A stretch of 64,000 nt of DNA from positions 1 through 64,000 of the forward strand of contig OMWB01000009.1 of assembly GCA_900314645.1 (NCBI GenBank), written 5' to 3'. The notes below the pieces were generated by a model. That model was not told the DNA's origin. It saw only the letters and a list, made by a program, of their open reading frames with translations, and made no database searches. Positions 44,956 through 53,808 of the stretch are shown here, piece after piece; the stretch's first letter is position 1, and each line of letters opens with the position of its first letter. The position numbers and the translations under genes are program-made. The DNA comes from an uncultured Actinomycetes bacterium. GTDB taxonomy: Bacteria; Actinomycetota; Coriobacteriia; Coriobacteriales; Atopobiaceae.

Positions 44956-45492
44956 ATGAATGGGGAGATGCGCAGGGCGCGGCTGGTTGACCTGCTTGAT
45001 GAGGCGAGCAAGCCTGTCCCGGGCACCGATCTTGCCCAAGCCTGCGGGGTCAGCCGCCAGGTGGTGGTGACCGACATCGCGCTTCTGCGGCGCGAGGGCG
45101 TGGACATCGTCTCCACCAACCGCGGCTACGTGCTACGTCACGAGACGGTGCGTCCGCGGCGACTCTTCAAGGTGCGCCACACCGACGAGCAGATTCCCGA
45201 AGAGCTCAATGCTATCGTTGACCTGGGCGGCATTGTCGAGGACGTCATCGTCAACCATCGTACGTACGGGCGCCTCTCTGCGCGGCTCGACATTGCGAGC
45301 AGGCGAGACGTGCGTCGGTATCTGGAGGAGCTTGCGGCCAGCAATTCCGCCCCGCTCATGAACGTGACGTCGGGCTACCACTTCCACCACGTCAGCGCCG
45401 ACAGCGAGGACATCCTCGACGAGGTGGCGCTTGAGCTGGGATCGCTCGGCTTTCTGGTTGACCGCATGCCCTACGAGGAAGACCTCGCCTAA
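44956..45492 (+). CDS. niaR: NiaR-type NAD biosynthesis repressor (HTH-3H)
   Basis: A 178-residue transcription regulator. Residues about 5-60 form an HTH_11 winged helix (GTDLAQACGVSRQVVVTDIALL) and residues about 75-175 form the 3H nicotinate-sensing domain, with metal-type histidines in VNHRTYGRL and GYHFHHVSA. It is the last gene of the nad operon, 12 bases after nadC, and therefore represses its own operon. The strong dyad upstream of nadA is the expected target, with nicotinic acid as co-repressor. Confidence 0.92.
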   Translation: MNGEMRRARLVDLLDEASKPVPGTDLAQACGVSRQVVVTDIALLRREGVDIVSTNRGYVLRHETVRPRRLFKVRHTDEQIPEELNAIVDLGGIVEDVIVNHRTYGRLSARLDIASRRDVRRYLEELAASNSAPLMNVTSGYHFHHVSADSEDILDEVALELGSLGFLVDRMPYEEDLA

Positions 45493-45522
45493 CCGCCACA
45501 AGGTCCGACCCTTTGGTGCGGT
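45492..45522 (+). repeat. GGGTC/GACCC-core hairpin, copy 5
   Basis: The stem ACCGCCAC/GTGCGGT with an imperfect AAGG/CCTTT core encloses TCCGA. It lies directly at the niaR stop and could end the nad operon. No T run follows. Confidence 0.6.
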
Positions 45523-45600
45523 GGGCGCTTCGTACCTAGCCGCACGTCGGTTTCTGGCCCATAATGGAAGGGCTCATTGACACACGGCAAAGGGAGCATC

Positions 45601-47826
45601 GTGAGCGACAAGACCCCTCGCTTCTATCTGGCCCTCGCGGCTGGCAAGCTCGCTGCCACCGCACTGACGGCTCTGGGCCGCAATGGCGGGCAGATTCCCG
45701 GCAAGATTGCCGAGACCATAGACCCTGACTTCCTCGCGCACATTGACAAGCCCGAGCGCGTGGTGTTTGTCACGGGAACCAACGGCAAGACCACCACGTC
45801 CAACCTGTTGGACGACCTGCTGCAAGACAACGGCTTTGAGCCGGTCACCAACCGCGCGGGCGGAAACGTGGCCAATGGCATCGAGAGCTCGCTCATCAAG
45901 AACGCACGCTTCTCCGGTGCGCAGCGCAAGGCCTTCGCCTGCATGGAGCTCGACGAGCTGTCGAGCCGTCTGGTGCTGCCGCATGTGACGCCGGACATCT
46001 TGCTGGTCTGCAACCTGTACCGCGACTCATTCATGCGCAACGCCAACCCCGACTACATCTTCGACGTGATCTCGCGCAACGTCTCGCCCGAGACGGAGCT
46101 CATCCTCAACGCCGACGACCTCATCAGCTGCCGCCTTGCGCCGCAGGCAACCAAGCGCACGTACTTCTCGATTGGCCAGCTGCCAGGCGACACCAACAAA
46201 CCGCAGGGTATCGTATGTGACCTGACGGCATGCCCGCAGTGTGGCGCGGCGCTTGAGTATGACTACTGCCACCTGCGCCATCTGGGCAAGGCTCGTTGCA
46301 CGCGCTGCGGGTTCACCAACCCCGAGCCTGACTTCGAGGTCACCCGCGTTGACCGCAGCACCAACACCTTCACGGTGCGCGAGAACCGCGAGCCCGGCGC
46401 TCCCGAGTACGACTACCGCATCGGCACGTACTCCATCACCAACCTGTACAACCTGCTTGCGGCCGTGGTCACGGCGCGCAGGTTGGGCGTGCTCCCCGCT
46501 GACATCGCCAAGTCGCTGGACGGTGGCGTGAACGTCACCGCGCTGCGCTACAGCGCTGAGGAGGCCGCGGGCGTGCGCCTGGTCAACGTGGCCGCCAAGG
46601 GCGAGAACAGCACGGCTACCTCAACGGCCGTGGACACCATCTGCCTCGAGCCCGGCCCCAAGGCCGTGGTCTTCATCATGTCCGACGCCTATTTGGCAGG
46701 CAGCCCCTATTCCTCCGAGTACACGGGCTGGTACTACCAGACAGACTTTGAGGGATTGAATAACCCGCAGGTCAAGCAGGTCGTGGTGGTGGGCGCGCGC
46801 GGTGAGGACCTCATGCTGCGCCTGAGGCTGGCGGGCATCGACCCGCGCCGCGTGTCGCTGGTGCCCGACGCAGAGACCGCGGCCGCAACCCTCAAGCTGG
46901 GCGGTATCGACGGCGTGTTCATCGCCTACGATATCTTCAACGGTGACCAAGCCACGCGCTGCCGCGACGCAGTGCGCGCACGCCTGGAGTCGGACGAGCC
47001 GCGCGAGGCCATGCCGGAGATGGCGTACGAGCCGGTTGCGCCCGCAGGCGTGGCCACCGACGTGCCGGCAGACCAAGGCGCAGGCGCCGTCATCGAGGTG
47101 CTCTACCCCGAGTTTGGCAACCAGGCCGGCGACAACGGCAACGCGCTCTACCTGCGGAGCTGCCTCCCCGGCGCCACCTTCGTGGAGACGTCCTTTGGTG
47201 ACGAGCCCGCGTTTGTGTCACGCCACGTCGATGCCGTGATCATGGGCGGCATGACCGAGGCGCACCAGGTGCTTGCCGCGCGTGCGTTGCATCCTTACGG
47301 CCGACGTCTGGCGGAGCTTGCCGACGAGGGCGTCACCATGCTCTTCACCCACAGCGCCGCGGAGCTTCTGGGACAGACGTTTGGCATCCCCGGTGGCCAG
47401 CGCGCCGAGGGCCTCGGCGTCCTGGGCATGACCACACGGCAGGACATGCCCAAGCGCTACCTGTGCTCGTTCGTGGGCGCGTTTGACCCGGCCGACGGCA
47501 CCGACCCGATGACCATCCTGGGCTTCAAGATCCAGTTCACGCAGATGCGCGGCAACAACGCCACCCGTCCGTTCGTCAAGGTCGATCGTGGCTGGGGCCT
47601 TGCGGAGAACAGCACCTTGGAAGGCTTGAGGCGCGGCGGCCTCATCGCCACGTGGGTGCTTGGGCCCATCCTGCCCAGCAATCCCGCCTTTGCGAAGTGG
47701 TTCTGCGAGCGCATCACAGGCACGCCCGTCACCCTTGCGTTTGCGGCGGACGCGCAGCTTGCCTACGACGTGCGCCATGCCGAGCTCACCAAGCCGCTTC
47801 CCAAGGGCAAGGTCATCAATCCGTAA
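45601..47826 (+). CDS. MurT-GatD-like fusion (peptidoglycan D-glutamate amidation type), with degenerate glutaminase part
   Basis: A 741-residue protein. Residues 1 to about 480 are the Mur-ligase-like MurT: ATP loop GTNGKTTTS near 59-67 and a zinc ribbon with Cys211, Cys214, Cys233 and Cys236. The C-terminal 250 residues follow the CobB/CobQ-type glutaminase GatD (EVLYPEFGNQAGDNGNALYL start). MurT and GatD are normally separate subunits that amidate lipid II glutamate. Here they are fused, and at the places where GatD needs Cys (ICGGYQLLG) and His (YLHGPLLP) the protein has THSAAELLG (His584-Ser585) and WVLGPILP (Leu687). The GTG at 45601 has AAAGGGAG before it. Confidence 0.78.
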   Translation: MSDKTPRFYLALAAGKLAATALTALGRNGGQIPGKIAETIDPDFLAHIDKPERVVFVTGTNGKTTTSNLLDDLLQDNGFEPVTNRAGGNVANGIESSLIKNARFSGAQRKAFACMELDELSSRLVLPHVTPDILLVCNLYRDSFMRNANPDYIFDVISRNVSPETELILNADDLISCRLAPQATKRTYFSIGQLPGDTNKPQGIVCDLTACPQCGAALEYDYCHLRHLGKARCTRCGFTNPEPDFEVTRVDRSTNTFTVRENREPGAPEYDYRIGTYSITNLYNLLAAVVTARRLGVLPADIAKSLDGGVNVTALRYSAEEAAGVRLVNVAAKGENSTATSTAVDTICLEPGPKAVVFIMSDAYLAGSPYSSEYTGWYYQTDFEGLNNPQVKQVVVVGARGEDLMLRLRLAGIDPRRVSLVPDAETAAATLKLGGIDGVFIAYDIFNGDQATRCRDAVRARLESDEPREAMPEMAYEPVAPAGVATDVPADQGAGAVIEVLYPEFGNQAGDNGNALYLRSCLPGATFVETSFGDEPAFVSRHVDAVIMGGMTEAHQVLAARALHPYGRRLAELADEGVTMLFTHSAAELLGQTFGIPGGQRAEGLGVLGMTTRQDMPKRYLCSFVGAFDPADGTDPMTILGFKIQFTQMRGNNATRPFVKVDRGWGLAENSTLEGLRRGGLIATWVLGPILPSNPAFAKWFCERITGTPVTLAFAADAQLAYDVRHAELTKPLPKGKVINP

Positions 47827-47909
47827 GAGCCCTGACCGCATATCCGCAGCCAGAGGGTTAGAATGAGTCTGTCTCACCCTCACCAGAGCATTTGAGAGCG
47901 CACCGACCT

Positions 47910-49148
47910 GTGAATCCCGCCATCGTCATACCCTCGTACTGGGCACGAGATGACCTCCCCACCGACATCGGTGAGCTGGGCACCTATGACCATGTGACGC
48001 CAGTGGATAAGCCCCTGCCAGAGCTTGAGATGTGCCTCGCGTCTCTGGACAAGGTGCGTGGCGTGCTCAGGACCATCGTGCTTCTGGTTGCGCCGCCTGA
48101 CTGCGAGGCCTCTGCGCGTGCTCGCGTGGAGGGCATCTGCCGCATGCATCCGGGCCTCAACCCCATGATCGTGGGGCAGGAAGAGGCACGCCTGGTGCGG
48201 CGCGTCATCAACAGCGTGGCACCCAGCCTCTCGGCTGAGCTCGTGTCGCTGCGCGGATATGGCGCCATCCGCAACATGGGCCTCGTGGTGGCGGCAATTC
48301 TTGGCCACGACGTGGTGGTCTTTCTGGATGATGACGAGATTGCCCTCGACCCTGACTACCTGTTCGACGCCGTGTACGGCCTGGGCAAGAAGAACCGCCA
48401 GGGCGTCACCATCCAGGCAAAGACCGGCTATTACCTCGACCGAGAGGACTCGCCCTACATCAACATGGCCAAGGTGCCCTGGTGCGACCGCCGCTGGTCT
48501 ATCGGCAACGAGTTCAACGAGCTGATGGAGCGCATGCTCACCAGCACGCGCATCACGCGAGCCAACACGCTGTGCGGTGGCTGCTTTGCCGTGACGGCCC
48601 AGGCCTTTACGCGCGTGCCGTTTGACTCGACCATCACGCGCGGTGAGGACCTCGACTACCTCTTCAACCTGCGCATGCATGGCATTGACGTCTGGTTTGA
48701 CAACCAGTGGCACGTGAAGTACCTCCCGCCCGCAATCCCCAGCTACGCCTCGCGGTTCTTGCAAGACGTGTATCGCTGGACATACGAGCGCAAGAAGCTT
48801 GAGGCATGCAACCAGACTATCGGCCTGCGCCGCGTGACGCCTGACGCCCTGCAGCCCTATCCCGGACCATGGATCTCTCCTCAGGTAGACCGTCGCATAA
48901 TCAGCACGGCCATCCGCCGCGCCATCGTGGGGCCCGAGCGCCTTCAGTACCTCAAGATTCTTGTGAGCGGCATCGGACAGGCGCGTTCGTGGGCAAACGG
49001 CATGGCAAACCGGTACCTGTCGCTCCTCACCTACTGGCCGCGCATCATGGAAAGCCTCTGGGACAACCGCTTGCTGGCACGCCGACTCATCAAGATGGGC
49101 ACGGCGCGGCTGGCATGGCGTCGCGTCACCGTGGAGGAGACGCGATGA
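47910..49148 (+). CDS. GT-A fold glycosyltransferase-like protein
   Basis: A 412-residue cytoplasmic protein with a nucleotide-sugar transferase pattern: IVIPSYW at the N-terminus, the metal/sugar-binding FLDDDEIALDPDYLF near 138, CGGCFAV and RGEDLDYLF (the acceptor-side acidic motif). No membrane helix is apparent. It most likely builds a cell-surface polymer, but donor and acceptor are unknown. The GTG at 47910 is preferred over TTG 47892; neither has a textbook ribosome site. Its stop overlaps the sensor kinase start by 4 bases, so it belongs to the same unit as the two-component genes. Confidence 0.68.
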   Translation: MNPAIVIPSYWARDDLPTDIGELGTYDHVTPVDKPLPELEMCLASLDKVRGVLRTIVLLVAPPDCEASARARVEGICRMHPGLNPMIVGQEEARLVRRVINSVAPSLSAELVSLRGYGAIRNMGLVVAAILGHDVVVFLDDDEIALDPDYLFDAVYGLGKKNRQGVTIQAKTGYYLDREDSPYINMAKVPWCDRRWSIGNEFNELMERMLTSTRITRANTLCGGCFAVTAQAFTRVPFDSTITRGEDLDYLFNLRMHGIDVWFDNQWHVKYLPPAIPSYASRFLQDVYRWTYERKKLEACNQTIGLRRVTPDALQPYPGPWISPQVDRRIISTAIRRAIVGPERLQYLKILVSGIGQARSWANGMANRYLSLLTYWPRIMESLWDNRLLARRLIKMGTARLAWRRVTVEETR

Positions 49149-50500
49149 AGCGCTGGTTTGAGGAGAGCCTCGGCCCCATTCTCTACATCGGGCTTGGCGT
49201 AGTCGCCATTGTGCTGATTGCGGTGCTGACCTGGGGTATCGGCGCGCGCAACCTGATGGCGGCCATGGTGTCGGGCGGCGGCCTTGCCGTGGTCATCGTC
49301 ATTGGCGGCAGTCTGCTTCTGGTTCCGGACAACATGCGCTACCAGGAGACGGAGCGTATGCTGCGCCTCGCCTCCGTCACGCTTGTGCACATGCGCGTCG
49401 GCCTTGATCCCGTAAGCTGCCGTGCGGTCTGTCAGCTGCTGCTGCCCGAGACCCAAGCCGCGGCCATCGCCATGACCGACACGGAGCGCACCCTTGCCTA
49501 TGTTGGCGAGAAGGTCTCGCTCTACGGAACTGGCACCCTCAACAGCGCCCCGACGCGTGAGGTGCTCGAGAGCAAGCGCATCCAGACCTTCTCTGGCCTC
49601 GACAAGCTGGAGTGGGTCGAGGTGCGCGACATTGACCAAGACAGCGAAGAAAGCCGGCGCGTGCAGGCGTATCCCGCAGCCATCTTTGTTCCCTTGGTGG
49701 TGCTCGACAACGCGGTGGGCGTTCTGAAGCTGTACTACCAGCGCGGTGCCGAGGTTGACCGCACGCAGATGGCCATCGCCCGTGGCTTGGCCGACCTGCT
49801 TTCCACGCAGCTCACCGTTGCTGAGCTCGACCGGCAGGCAGAGCTCACGGCGCGTGCGGAAATCAAGGCGCTTCAGGCGCAGATCAACCCGCACTTCCTG
49901 TTCAACACGCTCAACACCATCGCGTCCTTCACACGGACGGACCCCACAAAGGCGCGCGACCTGCTGCGCGAGTTCTCCGTGTTTTATCGCAGCACGCTGG
50001 AGAACTCACAGACGCTCGTTCCGCTTTCCGCCGAGATCGAGCAGACGGAGCGTTATCTGCATATCGAGAAGGCGCGCTTTGGGGAAGACCGCATTATCGA
50101 GAGCGTGCGCATAGAGGATGGCTGCGGCGACGTCATGGTGCCTGGATTCATCGTGCAGCCCATCGTGGAGAATGCGGTGCGCCACGCCATGAATGAGGAT
50201 GACGCGCTGCACATTGACATCCAGGTTGCAACCGATGGCAATGATGTGCTGGTAGCGGTGGCAGATGACGGCTTGGGAATGGACGAGGAAGTAGCCGCCC
50301 GCCTGTTTGAGGGGTCGTCGCAGGAGTCGTCAAGAAGCGGTAAGGGCACGGGCATCGCCTTGCGCAACGTGGCCGACCGCATCGAGCTCTACTACGGAAA
50401 GGGCTCGGGCGTCGAGGTCATCTCCCGTCCTGGCGAGGGAACCTGCGTCACGTTGCGGTTGGTGAACGTCGCGCCTGAGGAAGACGTTTTTGAACAGTAG
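49145..50500 (+). CDS. LytS-type sensor histidine kinase
   Basis: A membrane sensor of 451 residues: two N-terminal membrane helices (about 12-32 and 38-60), a GAF-like domain (about 75-225), then the HisKA_7/LytS core with the phosphorylated His250 in QINPHFLFNTLN, the N box VQPIVENAVRHA and the G boxes ADDGLGM and GKGTGIALRNV. It would phosphorylate the LytTR regulator at 50697. The start at 49145 is the only one consistent with the helix pair and overlaps the glycosyltransferase stop (ATGA). Ligand unknown. Confidence 0.9.
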   Translation: MKRWFEESLGPILYIGLGVVAIVLIAVLTWGIGARNLMAAMVSGGGLAVVIVIGGSLLLVPDNMRYQETERMLRLASVTLVHMRVGLDPVSCRAVCQLLLPETQAAAIAMTDTERTLAYVGEKVSLYGTGTLNSAPTREVLESKRIQTFSGLDKLEWVEVRDIDQDSEESRRVQAYPAAIFVPLVVLDNAVGVLKLYYQRGAEVDRTQMAIARGLADLLSTQLTVAELDRQAELTARAEIKALQAQINPHFLFNTLNTIASFTRTDPTKARDLLREFSVFYRSTLENSQTLVPLSAEIEQTERYLHIEKARFGEDRIIESVRIEDGCGDVMVPGFIVQPIVENAVRHAMNEDDALHIDIQVATDGNDVLVAVADDGLGMDEEVAARLFEGSSQESSRSGKGTGIALRNVADRIELYYGKGSGVEVISRPGEGTCVTLRLVNVAPEEDVFEQ

Positions 50501-50696
50501 GGTTTGGCGTACGAACGGTTTCCAAGTGCCTGTGGCGCGCCTGCAAAACGCCGAGCGACAACCCATCCCAGCTCAGAGGGTTTATATGGGCGTCAAAAAC
50601 CACTAGTGCATAAGTCTAAAACAAGCGCTATCATTGCTAACGTTGCATACTGCCCGTCCGCGTTTTTGCGGCGCGTAAAGAAACGAGAACAGACAC

Positions 50697-51434
50697 ATGC
50701 TGCATGCCCTGATTGTTGATGATGAGGCTCCTGCCCGCTCCGAACTTCGCTTCCTCCTTGAAGAGACCGGACGCGTCGAATCCATCGAAGAAGTCGCAAG
50801 TGCCCGTGATGCGGTACAGCATCTGGTGCATATCAAGGAGCACGACGACGAGCGCTGCGATGTGCTGTTTCTTGACATCTCCATGCCCAAGACGTCGGGC
50901 ATGCAACTCGCTGAGGCGCTGCACAAGCTGAAGAACCCGCCGGCGGTGGTCTTCGTCACGGCATACAGCGAGTACGCGCTTGAGGCCTTTGAGGTCGACG
51001 CAGTTGACTATCTCATGAAGCCGGTCGAGACTGACCGCCTTGCTCGCGCGCTTGACAAGGTCGAGGCGCGCGTCAAGCCCACGACGACCAGCCACTCGTC
51101 GGTGGAGCGCATCCCCGTGGAGAAGGGTGGCCGCAAGGTGCTCGTCCCGGTGGACCAGATTCGCTACATCGAGGCCAAGGACGACTACTCCTGCATCTAC
51201 ACGGATGTCGACCGCTACCTCTCCACCATCTCGCTGGCCAAGCTCGAGCAGAAGCTCTCGCAGCACGGCTTCTTCCGCGTGCACCGTGGCTATATCGTCA
51301 ACCTTGAGCATGTTGAGGACGTCGAGGTCATCTCCAGCGGCATTCTGCAGCTTGGCCTGAAGGGCATCGCCGATAAGAAGATCCCGGTCTCGCGTCGTCG
51401 CGTGGTGTCGCTGAAGCGAGCGCTTGGGCTCTAA
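50697..51434 (+). CDS. LytTR-family response regulator
   Basis: A 245-residue DNA-binding regulator. The receiver domain has acidic VDDE, phosphoacceptor Asp60 in VLFLDISMP, T of VTAYSEYA and K of MKP. The C-terminal LytTR domain (about 137-240) has VPVDQIRYIEAKDDYSCIYT and FFRVHRGYIVNLEHV. Partner of the LytS-type kinase 196 bases upstream; such pairs control cell-envelope or surface genes in related bacteria. The intergenic gap suggests an extra promoter. The phosphodiesterase gene starts 4 bases after the stop. Confidence 0.93.
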   Translation: MLHALIVDDEAPARSELRFLLEETGRVESIEEVASARDAVQHLVHIKEHDDERCDVLFLDISMPKTSGMQLAEALHKLKNPPAVVFVTAYSEYALEAFEVDAVDYLMKPVETDRLARALDKVEARVKPTTTSHSSVERIPVEKGGRKVLVPVDQIRYIEAKDDYSCIYTDVDRYLSTISLAKLEQKLSQHGFFRVHRGYIVNLEHVEDVEVISSGILQLGLKGIADKKIPVSRRRVVSLKRALGL

Positions 51435-51437
51435 CGC

Positions 51438-51902
51438 ATGCGCTTTGACATCGTTTCTGATACGCACGGCTATCTGATGCCCGAGCTGCTCGAAGAGCTG
51501 AAGGGCGCAGACTACATCGTGCATGCCGGCGACATGTGCTCAGAGAGTGACCTGCGCCGTTTGGAGCGCATTGCGCCCGTCCAGATGTGCCTGGGCAACA
51601 ACGACTGGAGCTATGAGTACGGCGGTACCGTCAAGCGCATGACGCGGTTTTATGCTGACCGCCTTCGCTGGGAGATTTGCCACTACCGCGAGCGCCTTGA
51701 CCTCGAGACCTGCGAGATAGCTATCTGCGGACACACGCATCGCCCCTTTGTTGAGCGCGACAAGCGCACAAACACGCTGGTGATGAACCCGGGGAGCCCT
51801 ACTTTTCCGCGCGGAGGAAGCGGCCCCACCATGGGGCGCATCATCACCTACAAGGGCACGGTGCTCAGCGCGGGAATCATCAAGCTGAAGGCCAAGGACT
51901 AA
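51438..51902 (+). CDS. YfcE/MJ0936-family metallophosphoesterase
   Basis: A 154-residue cytoplasmic phosphodiesterase of the calcineurin-like fold. All metal-binding motifs are seen: DTHG (D9, H11), AGDMC, GNND, CGHTHRP and the NPGSPTFPRGG block typical of this family. The usual substrates are small phosphodiesters. It follows the LytTR gene directly, and its stop overlaps by 4 bases the end of the opposite-strand gene at 51899. Confidence 0.92.
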   Translation: MRFDIVSDTHGYLMPELLEELKGADYIVHAGDMCSESDLRRLERIAPVQMCLGNNDWSYEYGGTVKRMTRFYADRLRWEICHYRERLDLETCEIAICGHTHRPFVERDKRTNTLVMNPGSPTFPRGGSGPTMGRIITYKGTVLSAGIIKLKAKD

Positions 51903-52453
51903 TACGGTGCGCCAAGGGGCGGCAGACGCTTGAGCCGCGCCCACATGACCTGCTTTTGGTGTGCGTCGCTGAGGGCTGCGGCAAAACCGCCCAGATTCAT
52001 GACGCGCATGCCCAGCACGCGGCTCACTTTTCCAGGCGTAAGCAATGCCTCATCAAAGTCTGAGAGCTGGGAAAGCTGCTCGGCATAGGCCTCTCGCACG
52101 GACTGCGCGGCAGCCTCGTCGCAAGCAACGAGGGTCGCTGGGTCAAGCGCCGCGATGGCCTCGCGGAACAGCTCTGAGCCGATGGGGAAGCCGTCACGCG
52201 TCACGGAGAGCAGGGCGCACCAATCCTCCGGTGCATACCCAAGCGCAGAGAGCGCCGCACGGAGGGCCTTGCCGTCGGCCCCTGAGAGCGGACGAGCGCC
52301 AGCCTGCTCGTCTTCGCTGAGCTCGCCCTTGACGAAGAGCACTGACGAGAACGCGTTTCCGGCAGTGATGACGCCGCGCTCCGCCAGGGAACCCAGCTCT
52401 TCCTGGGCCTTGCTCACATAGAGCTCTCGACGCACGGACCGCCCGGCTTCCAT
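51899..52453 (-). CDS. Protein resembling the uracil-DNA glycosylase superfamily
   Basis: A 184-residue protein. The segment VLFVKGELSEDEQAGARPLSG, followed by GKALRAALSALGYAPEDW, matches in spacing the family-4/5 uracil-DNA glycosylase start (VGExPGxxEDxxGxPFxGxxGxxLxxxL), but the GExPG catalytic segment is altered (KGELS). It may therefore bind DNA without base excision, or the likeness may be accidental. The ATG at 52453 has TTTGGAGG before it; the frame stays open upstream into the thioredoxin promoter. It is convergent with the phosphoesterase gene. Confidence 0.5.
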   Translation of the reverse strand: MEAGRSVRRELYVSKAQEELGSLAERGVITAGNAFSSVLFVKGELSEDEQAGARPLSGADGKALRAALSALGYAPEDWCALLSVTRDGFPIGSELFREAIAALDPATLVACDEAAAQSVREAYAEQLSQLSDFDEALLTPGKVSRVLGMRVMNLGGFAAALSDAHQKQVMWARLKRLPPLGAPY

Positions 52454-52493
52454 GGCAACCTCCAAAGCAACTCTCGGGTTTTCAATTCTACCG

Positions 52494-52520
52494 TTGCATT
52501 GCCATGCAAGTGGGTATAAC
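52494..52520 (+). promoter_or_regulatory. Candidate thioredoxin promoter
   Basis: TTGCAT (52494-52499) and TATAAC (52515-52520), 15 bases apart and 52 bases before the start codon. The spacing is short, so this is tentative. Confidence 0.4.
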
Positions 52521-52572
52521 TCATCTATCGACATATACCGCGGGTGATGTCCGCAAATGGAAGGAGTGCCCC

Positions 52573-52890
52573 ATGGCTGAGGCAATTACCACTGCAACGT
52601 TTGATTCCATCGTGGCCGAGTCCGACAAGCCCGTCCTCGTTGACTTCTGGGCTTCTTGGTGCGGCCCCTGCCGCGCGCTCGGCCCCATCGTCGAGCAGGT
52701 CGGCGAGGAGATGGCTGACCGTCTGGCCGTCTACAAGTGCGACGTTGACGCCGAGGGCGACCTCGCCCAGCGCTTCCGCATCATGTCCATCCCCACGCTC
52801 ATCCTCTTCAAGGGTGGCGAGGCCGTGCACACCATGGTGGGCAGCATGCCGAAGGCTGACCTGGTTGCCGAGCTCGAAGCTAATCTGTAA
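52573..52890 (+). CDS. trxA: Thioredoxin
   Basis: A 105-residue disulfide reductase with the active site WCGPC (Cys30, Cys33), the buried Asp in VLVDFWA and the cis-proline in SIPTLILF. It is of the usual thioredoxin 1 length, without a signal peptide. GGAAGGAGTGCCCC precedes the ATG. It stands alone, divergent from the UDG-like gene and followed by a hairpin and T run. Confidence 0.95.
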   Translation: MAEAITTATFDSIVAESDKPVLVDFWASWCGPCRALGPIVEQVGEEMADRLAVYKCDVDAEGDLAQRFRIMSIPTLILFKGGEAVHTMVGSMPKADLVAELEANL

Positions 52891-52964
52891 GGGCTGCGGT
52901 CGCACATAGTTAGCGATTCATCACATTTGTTGGCGTGTCTGTACGTTATGCTATAGCCACGTCT

Positions 52965-53000
52965 CGGGCGGGTGCTTTGGGCGCCCGCCCGCTTGTTTTT
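52965..53000 (+). terminator. Rho-independent terminator between thioredoxin and PAP2 genes
   Basis: An 11-bp stem (52965-52975 with 52981-52991, one T.G pair) followed by CTTGTTTTT. It ends 15 bases before the PAP2 start. If the PAP2 promoter is at about 52930-52957, this structure would instead act as an attenuator in its leader. Confidence 0.82.
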
Positions 53001-53014
53001 AAGGATAGGTTTGC

Positions 53015-53695
53015 GTGATCGTAGAGTCTCTCAAGTCGCTGTGGCAGCTGTTGCGGAGCAACCTTCGCGTTGTGGTGGTAGGCTCTGCGCTTTTGGCCAT
53101 CCTCGCGGTGGTCATGGACGTCAAGGGCGACGACCTGCATCAGATTGACTCAGCAGCGTACGTGTTCTTTGTGCTGCATCTGCGCCGCCCGTGGCTCACG
53201 CCCATCATGGAGGGGTTCTCTAACCTGGCCTCACCTGTGGTGCTCGCGGGCATGCTGCTGGTTGTGGAGGCATTCGCGCCAGGACGCAGGCCTGGCGTCT
53301 GCGCGGCCATCAACCTGGTGCTTGCGGTGGGCATCGACCTCGTGCTGAAAGAGATTGTCCAGCGGCAGCGTCCTGACGAGAGCATCCGTCTGGTCTCTGA
53401 GGTTGGCTACAGCTTCCCCTCGGGCCATTCCATGGTTTCGATGGCGTTCTACGGACTGCTTCTGTGGATGGTGTGGCAGTACGAGCAAGACCGCGTGGTG
53501 AAGTGGGTCTGCGTCACGGGGTTTGCCATCCTCATCCTCTTTGTTGGCATCAGCCGCATCTATCTGGGCGTGCACTATGCGTCCGACGTCATTGCGGGCT
53601 TTGCCGTCTCGGCCATCTGGCTCGCGGTGTATACCAAGGTCGCCGTGCCCATCCTGCTCGGTGAAGACGGAGAGCAACCAGAACTTATGCTGTGA
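53015..53695 (+). CDS. PAP2-family membrane phosphatase
   Basis: A membrane protein of 226 residues with five to six helices and the three acid-phosphatase motifs: KEIVQRQRP (about 110-118), YSFPSGHS (about 130-137) and SRIYLGVHYASD (about 179-190). Members dephosphorylate undecaprenyl pyrophosphate or phosphatidylglycerol phosphate and similar lipids. The start is the GTG at 53015, preceded by AAGGATAGG. Downstream is a hairpin with an 8-bp stem (53703-53724) without a T run. Confidence 0.9.
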   Translation: MIVESLKSLWQLLRSNLRVVVVGSALLAILAVVMDVKGDDLHQIDSAAYVFFVLHLRRPWLTPIMEGFSNLASPVVLAGMLLVVEAFAPGRRPGVCAAINLVLAVGIDLVLKEIVQRQRPDESIRLVSEVGYSFPSGHSMVSMAFYGLLLWMVWQYEQDRVVKWVCVTGFAILILFVGISRIYLGVHYASDVIAGFAVSAIWLAVYTKVAVPILLGEDGEQPELML

Positions 53696-53702
53696 CGTCA
53701 GA

Positions 53703-53724
53703 GTGCAGCCGCAATAGGCTGCAC
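53703..53724 (+). terminator. Stem-loop after the PAP2 gene
   Basis: The 8-bp stem GTGCAGCC/GGCTGCAC with loop GCAATA. It is not followed by a T run, so it may be a weak or factor-dependent terminator. Confidence 0.45.
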
Positions 53725-53808
53725 GTTAAGTGCGGTTCATTTGCAACATACGTACCTTACTCTGCTACCATGGATATGTTGCGCTGCAGGCGCAGGAAGG
53801 ATGATGGC

